Source: a virus
Direction: 5' to 3' (one strand)
Length of the DNA: 42,807 nucleotides
Virus record (IMG/VR): IMGVR_UViG_3300005826_000259
Coordinates: 1 to 42,807 of that record
The notes under the pieces were generated by a model. The model saw only the letters and a program-made list of their open reading frames with translations, was not told the DNA's origin and ran no database searches. Every line of letters starts with the position of its first letter. Position 1 is the stretch's first letter. Shown piece by piece: positions 38,709 to 42,807 of the stretch. Made by a program: the position numbers and the translations under genes.

Positions 38709-39335
38709 TCAACAGCACAAGACTAAACTTCTAATTGATGCTAATTTCGCTTCTACTTCTTGTTTATCCATTGTTAATAGATCTAACCTAACAGTTATAA
38801 AACCAAATTCTCTTGCGGAATCTAGATTGTCACTATTATCATCAACATATACTGCTCCTTTAAATTCTGGATGCATCTGTAAAAATGAGTGATAATAAAG
38901 TTTGCTAGGTTTTCTGGCACCAACATAACAACTATAATATTTTACAACTTTTGTAAATGGATTATTTTCAAGAAAACGTAATTGACTATCAATAGATTGT
39001 GCATGTTCATGTCCTACATTAGAAAGTAATGCTAAGTTAACATTGTGTTTTTCAGCTAATTCATCAAAAAAATTAACCATATATGAGTCTAATGTAAAAA
39101 TATTAAGCCAATTATCTATTATTTCAGAACGTATAGCCCTAGAATATATTCCAAATTCTTTTATGAGAATTTCTCTCATTGTAATAATACCTATATCATG
39201 CATGCCTTGATAGATATTAATTCTTTCATGAGCTTCTGTTTCTCGAATATTTTTGAATACTGAAATTGCAGTAACAAATTCTTCAAATCTAACAGATCCT
39301 AAAACATTACCTACATCTAAGCATAATGGTTTCAT
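38709..39335 (-). CDS. HAD-superfamily phosphatase
   Basis: 208 residues. LDVGNVLG (nucleophile Asp7; Gly-Asn replaces the usual second Asp, as in YihX-type HADs), ALLSNVGHEHA (motif 2 Ser/Thr position), ARKPSKLYYH (motif 3 Lys), and VYVDDNSDNLDSAREFGF (motif 4 acidic pair). The alpha-helical cap lies at about residues 15-85. Substrate is probably a small phosphorylated metabolite such as a sugar phosphate or nucleotide. The start overlaps the glycosyltransferase-like gene by ATGA, suggesting a joint role in sugar modification. Confidence 0.82.
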   Translation of the reverse strand: MKPLCLDVGNVLGSVRFEEFVTAISVFKNIRETEAHERINIYQGMHDIGIITMREILIKEFGIYSRAIRSEIIDNWLNIFTLDSYMVNFFDELAEKHNVNLALLSNVGHEHAQSIDSQLRFLENNPFTKVVKYYSCYVGARKPSKLYYHSFLQMHPEFKGAVYVDDNSDNLDSAREFGFITVRLDLLTMDKQEVEAKLASIRSLVLCC

Positions 39336-40309
39336 AATTCATTCACTTTCTCGTGTAAAAATTTAACATTTGGATTGTTATGTATACAAAATTCAAATTC
39401 CTGTTCATTAAACTCATTATCGTATACAACTTGGCTCAACCCGAAATTTTCAGAATATGAGCTATTCACTAGGCACTCTCTATCTTGATAATTTGGTATT
39501 ATTAAGGAGAATACATTATTGTAGAATGCATCAGCTAAAAAACTAGTTGATCCATCGCATATGAATAGGTTTGAATTCTTTATATTGCAAGCATATTCTT
39601 CTTGATTATCTAATGATTTCATTAGAACATCTCCATATTCCTCGAATGGAAAATCAGAAAAAGCTATACAATCATTGTTATTCTTTAGAAAATCCAGTAT
39701 CTTATAGTTGTTATTCATCATGCCGCCAACAATATTATGTTGGCAAAGCATAGATTGTTTGCCTTGAACAAAATACGGTCTAACCCACTCAAATTTTTCA
39801 TCTAATATAGGTGGAGTTTCTGTATCACAAAAATGAGAATAAACAAATTTTCTATCAGCATTGTAGAGCATATTTATTGCTCGTTGATACTCTATGGGTC
39901 TATTATGAAAAACATAATAGTACTTTTTAAACAGACCTACATTATATTTCTGCTCATGATTTAAGGCAAAATTTATGAGCGATGATCCACATTGCCATAT
40001 TGGTATATTTAATAGTTGTGCAATATATGATGTGAAATACTCCAAATCAGTTATTATAAGATCTGGAGCGTATCTTTTAACTTGATCATAATATATTACC
40101 AAATTTTCATTATCTAATGAAATATAGGTTGGATTAAATATATTTGTCAAACAATCCAGAGTCCAGTCTATATTTATAGGAGGGCTAGATTTTCTATATG
40201 CTGCCACTCTAACTTTGTGGTCAGTTTTACTAATTTCCCACATAAATCTAGATAATTGAATTTTAGAGCTTGGATTGTTTGATGCGGCATATAATATTTT
40301 GAGGGGCAC
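39332..40309 (-). CDS. GT-B-like glycosyltransferase (putative)
   Basis: 325 residues with a GTG start at 40309, supported by AGGAGG eight bases upstream. The N-terminus LKILYAASNNPSSKIQLSRF, then APDLIITDLEY and IPIWQCGSS, resembles the first Rossmann half of MurG/UDP-glycosyltransferases. The second half has LFICDGSTSFLADAFYNN and LIIPNYQDRECLVNSSYSENFG, similar to the nucleotide-sugar-binding turn (G-x-x-S-x-x-x-E-A, then N-x-x-Y-x-x). It could glycosylate phage DNA or a surface structure. Overlaps the HAD gene by 4 nt and follows the DnaQ gene. Confidence 0.7.
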   Translation of the reverse strand: MPLKILYAASNNPSSKIQLSRFMWEISKTDHKVRVAAYRKSSPPINIDWTLDCLTNIFNPTYISLDNENLVIYYDQVKRYAPDLIITDLEYFTSYIAQLLNIPIWQCGSSLINFALNHEQKYNVGLFKKYYYVFHNRPIEYQRAINMLYNADRKFVYSHFCDTETPPILDEKFEWVRPYFVQGKQSMLCQHNIVGGMMNNNYKILDFLKNNNDCIAFSDFPFEEYGDVLMKSLDNQEEYACNIKNSNLFICDGSTSFLADAFYNNVFSLIIPNYQDRECLVNSSYSENFGLSQVVYDNEFNEQEFEFCIHNNPNVKFLHEKVNEL

Positions 40310-40311
40310 AA

Positions 40312-40926
40312 TTAGCCCTCCTGGGTACCCAGCAACTTCATGAGTTTTTGTAATTTTGCAACCTGAGCTTGAAAAAGTGCAGTCGTGGCGCGGACGTCTG
40401 CATCCGCAGTGTGAGCCTTTTCATTTTTAACTCCGTACTTCTTAATGATGCTTCCAAGATTGTACTTATTATTATCACTTAATGCTCCATCCTTACAAAA
40501 ATCCATAAACATTTCAATAACCATAGTATCTAGATATCTTCTTCCAAATGGAAAAGTATCTTCTGATCCACATTTCTTCCACAATCTTTTCAACATTTCA
40601 ATGTCGAATGAAATGTTTTGTCCAACGCAAGCTCTAAGTTGAGTTGGTGAGCCATCATCCAATAACCAATTTTCTATTTCAATAATCGCTTTCTTAGGAT
40701 CCATATACTTTTTTCGACCCTCAGCTGTTTCATGTCTTAAATCTTCTAATTTATGTCCGTTAATACGAAGAGCAACCTCTTCATAATTATTAGGATTTGT
40801 TGGCTGCATATACCAAGTTTTTTGTTCGCCATCTGCTAATCTTTGAATAGAAACCTCTATAACATCATATAGAACCGGATCAAGTCCAGTCGTCTCTACG
40901 TCTACTGTGTAAAAACAATAATCCAT
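40312..40926 (-). CDS. DnaQ-like 3'-5' exonuclease (DEDDh)
   Basis: 204 residues; strong ribosome site AAGGAGAGG. Motifs: VDVETTGLDP (Asp9, Glu11), VGQNISFDIEML, and HTADADVRATTALF (catalytic His and Asp). Closer to DNA polymerase III epsilon/RNase T-type proteins than the copy at 29525. YTVDVETTG at the very start leaves no room for other domains. Probably proofreading, repair or trimming of nucleic acid in replication. Heads the minus-strand group with the glycosyltransferase and HAD genes. Confidence 0.9.
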   Translation of the reverse strand: MDYCFYTVDVETTGLDPVLYDVIEVSIQRLADGEQKTWYMQPTNPNNYEEVALRINGHKLEDLRHETAEGRKKYMDPKKAIIEIENWLLDDGSPTQLRACVGQNISFDIEMLKRLWKKCGSEDTFPFGRRYLDTMVIEMFMDFCKDGALSDNNKYNLGSIIKKYGVKNEKAHTADADVRATTALFQAQVAKLQKLMKLLGTQEG

Positions 40927-40979
40927 AACCTCTCCTTATATTAAAGGTTTCGAATAATTTAAACATCAAAAATGGCGTG

Positions 40980-41366
40980 TCAAGCGGAATTTTTTAATTT
41001 ATTTTTTAGTTGAATTTTAAAGAAATTGAATGACTTAATCCCACTTTTGAATAAGTTAATAACAAAATTAACTCCGTCAATACTTCGTAGGAATTCTTTT
41101 TCTTTTTTGTTTAATTTGTATCCATCAATAACGAATTTTTCTTTATTGTCTGCGAATACTTTCCATTTTTCTCCAGAGTTTGGCAATTCAAATCTTTTGA
41201 CCCGTATAATAGGATTTGGGACATCATCTTCTTCATGATACAAATCATATTCATATTTGCTTAGATTGTATCTAAAACTTTGATCTGATGTTTCAAGGAT
41301 AACATCTTCAACGGATCCATTCTTTTTAGGGCTATTATCATAACTATCTTTACTTGTCTTTTTCAT
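40980..41366 (-). CDS. hypothetical protein
   Basis: 128 residues from the ATG at 41366, in an ATGA overlap with the oxidoreductase gene (TTG at 41372 rejected). Ser/Lys/Asp-rich first 35 residues, then IIRVKRFELPNSGEKWKVFA and FVIDGYKLNKKEKEFLRSI, a small beta/alpha domain. The basic C-terminus (FFKIQLKNKLKN) may be helical. No family recognised. Confidence 0.6.
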   Translation of the reverse strand: MKKTSKDSYDNSPKKNGSVEDVILETSDQSFRYNLSKYEYDLYHEEDDVPNPIIRVKRFELPNSGEKWKVFADNKEKFVIDGYKLNKKEKEFLRSIDGVNFVINLFKSGIKSFNFFKIQLKNKLKNSA

Positions 41367-42574
41367 TTGCAAACCATATCAGCTGCTACAATTCCTGTTA
41401 TTGCCGCGAATAATATACCAGAAGTTCCGGTACTTTCACCTGCTACATATAACCCATTAACTTCAGTCTCAAGATTGTTACCTATATTTATTTTAGGGAC
41501 ATGAGGAATTATCGTTGGAATATGAAAATAAGCTTTAGAAGTTATCTCTGGAATAATCTCAGAAAAATCAAGTATAGCCTCTTTAAGCCAATGATATTCT
41601 GGTATAATAGATATTTTGCTTTTATCATTTAATATATAAGCAACCTTTTCTCTTATTATTCTATCATTTGCTAAAACAAAAGTAAGTTTACCAATTCTAT
41701 CTGTCTGTTCAAATCCTTTACTTGGGTAAGTTCTATTTCCAATAAAATTGAATGAAACTTTATCTGTTTTCCATCTATTTTCATTCGAACGAAAAGCAGA
41801 TATAGCCATATCTATGTGATCTTCTGGAATAATAGAGCCAGACCATGAGAATGGTCCAATTTTGATATTATCATTCTTTTCAATAGTACAGGAAGATTTG
41901 TTAAACTCTTTTAAGATATTTGAGTTCATCTCAACTCTTATGCCGAATTTAGCAGTGTCATTTTCCTCTACGATACCAAAATTATTGTATATCTCTGTAG
42001 CCCAACGCCAACCGCTTCTTCCAACTGAGAATATTAATTTTTTACACCTAAACTCTCCTTCTTCAGATGTAATAATAAATATATTTTTCTGTTTTCTAAT
42101 ATCTAAAATCTCATTATCAAAACTATAAGTTATGTTTTTATTTTGCTCTAAATCTTCAGCAATATACTTTGACAGGGCGTGTATATCTTTAGGATAAGTT
42201 TGAATATAATCATTTAGATTAATATCATATCCTTGTTTCCTAATCTTTTTGATTATGGATGTTGATGGAAATTTATCATTAACAGTTTTAAATGTACCAA
42301 TATTAGAAATAATACTCATAAACCAATCGTGAGCGATCTTTGTTTTTTTAGGTCCTACTATTTTCTTAGCTAATGATAAATCATTAAGAAATAATTTTCC
42401 ATCGCTATTAGGTAAACATCCTAACCAACCTTCTAGTTGGCGCCTACGTTTTTGCGGTTTTTTCCCTAGATCAAATAGAATAGTATTAATATCAGAATGA
42501 TATTTATTTATTCTATAAGTTGCAAAAGCTCCAGCAACCCCAGCTCCTATTATACCAATATCAAATATGTTCAT
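41363..42574 (-). CDS. FAD-dependent oxidoreductase
   Basis: 403 residues from the ATG at 42574, within ATGA of the upstream endonuclease. The N-terminal dinucleotide fold IGIIGAGVAGAFATYRI (G-x-G-x-x-G, 10-15) and the C-terminal FAD segment VNGLYVAGESTGTSGILFAAITGIVAAD are typical of two-domain flavoprotein dehydrogenases of the FixC/COG2509 type. KLIFSVGRSGWRWA and FGIRVEMN in the middle fit that group. Substrate unknown; such genes in phages may alter redox state or modify tRNA or nucleotides. It lacks tRNA-modification signatures that I could recognise. Confidence 0.8.
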   Translation of the reverse strand: MNIFDIGIIGAGVAGAFATYRINKYHSDINTILFDLGKKPQKRRRQLEGWLGCLPNSDGKLFLNDLSLAKKIVGPKKTKIAHDWFMSIISNIGTFKTVNDKFPSTSIIKKIRKQGYDINLNDYIQTYPKDIHALSKYIAEDLEQNKNITYSFDNEILDIRKQKNIFIITSEEGEFRCKKLIFSVGRSGWRWATEIYNNFGIVEENDTAKFGIRVEMNSNILKEFNKSSCTIEKNDNIKIGPFSWSGSIIPEDHIDMAISAFRSNENRWKTDKVSFNFIGNRTYPSKGFEQTDRIGKLTFVLANDRIIREKVAYILNDKSKISIIPEYHWLKEAILDFSEIIPEITSKAYFHIPTIIPHVPKINIGNNLETEVNGLYVAGESTGTSGILFAAITGIVAADMVCK

Positions 42575-42807
42575 ATATGTTTCCAAGTAGTTCTATTTAT
42601 GATATGAGTTATTCCTCTTCTAGATACTTTATATTCATTAGCTAATTCTTTATGAGTATATTTACCAGTATCATACTTTTGTCTTATCTCTATAATTTCT
42701 TTTTTTGTTAATTTTGATTGTTTATTATTTTCTCCTCTAGATTTTTCTTTTACTTCTTCTGTATGTTTTTTACCATAAAATGGATTTTTTTCTCCAGTCA
42801 ATAGCCC
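42571..42807 (-). CDS. NUMOD3/GIY-YIG-type homing endonuclease, C-terminal part (runs off the window)
   Basis: The visible 78 residues are the 3' end; the 5' part lies beyond 42807. One NUMOD3 unit (NPFYGKKHTEEVKEKSRG) is followed by a helix-turn-helix, KLTKKEIIEIRQKYDTG then THKELANEYKVSRRGI, ending TTWKHI. The endings TWKHI and KLTREKVNEIREKYSNG in the 19646-20617 endonuclease are close matches, so it is the same family. The stop overlaps the oxidoreductase start as ATGA. A nuclease domain is expected upstream but not seen. Confidence 0.8.
   Translation of the reverse strand, partial: GLLTGEKNPFYGKKHTEEVKEKSRGENNKQSKLTKKEIIEIRQKYDTGKYTHKELANEYKVSRRGITHIINRTTWKHI

Noticed and set aside
1-42807. 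Stop-codon reassignment (as in some very large phages)
   Set aside because: TAA, TAG and TGA all end well-defined genes (for example TAG after the SET gene), and intact enzymes read without internal stops.
1-42807. tRNA or other structured RNA genes
   Set aside because: No cloverleaf-like segment with T-loop and acceptor pairing was noticed by eye; a covariance search would be needed to exclude them.

Overview
The window reads as part of a very large, AT-rich (jumbo-type) bacteriophage genome. Evidence: densely packed genes with overlapping stops and starts, several free-standing homing endonucleases (GIY-YIG/NUMOD3, HNH, LAGLIDADG), phage-style nucleotide enzymes (dUTPase, HD phosphohydrolase, thymidylate synthase, DHFR, a GMP-reductase-like enzyme), two DnaQ-type exonucleases, a LytM-type lytic peptidase, and phage copies of translation factors RF2 and IF-1. 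TAA, TAG and TGA are all used as stops, so the standard bacterial code fits. Several N-termini look like lipoprotein signal peptides, which favours a Gram-negative-type host; the host cannot be named from this sequence. No tRNA, rRNA, CRISPR array or transposon was recognised.

Layout. 1-863 has no convincing gene: it holds a GC-rich hairpin, a 13-bp tandem repeat and a stretch almost free of C on the + strand. 864-2131 carries two zinc metalloproteases (metzincin type) on the + strand. 2128-24354 is dominated by a minus-strand array of about 39 paralogous small proteins, mostly 90-145 residues with a late run of 175-225-residue forms. Each has an N-terminal Cys2-Cys2 or Cys2-Cys-His zinc knuckle pair, a beta-rich middle and a C-terminal basic/hydrophobic helix ending in a tail like K-L-x-x-F-S. 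At least nineteen neighbours share a 4-nt ATGA stop/start overlap. Embedded in the array are a third metalloprotease, a papain-like protease with a Cys-rich lipoprotein, two GIY-YIG endonucleases, an HNH endonuclease, peptide chain release factor 2, a kinase-fold-like protein and two plus-strand ORFs that keep only the tail.

24354-26425 is a short minus-strand block of probable virion or lysis proteins, with a clear hairpin terminator near 24510. 26513-31031 is a plus-strand block: dUTPase, HD phosphohydrolase, a zinc-knuckle protein, a SET-domain lysine methyltransferase, a LAGLIDADG endonuclease, a DnaQ exonuclease, an unknown protein and IF-1. 31024-33253 (minus) holds two paralogous proteins of unknown function and small ORFs. 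33305-37394 (plus) encodes an HNH/GMP-reductase fusion, two small membrane proteins, ThyA, two small ORFs and DHFR. 37383-42807 (minus) encodes an M23 peptidase, a macrodomain-like protein, a HAD phosphatase, a GT-B-like glycosyltransferase, a second DnaQ exonuclease, an unknown protein, an FAD oxidoreductase and the end of another NUMOD3 endonuclease.

How the parts may work together (inference): the nucleotide genes supply dTTP and purines for replication. RF2 reads UGA, the stop used in nearly all array overlaps, and IF-1 acts in initiation, so the phage may tune termination/reinitiation for its own coupled array. The array itself, an expanded paralogous zinc-knuckle family with a selected C-terminal tail, is the feature most likely to be an undescribed system.
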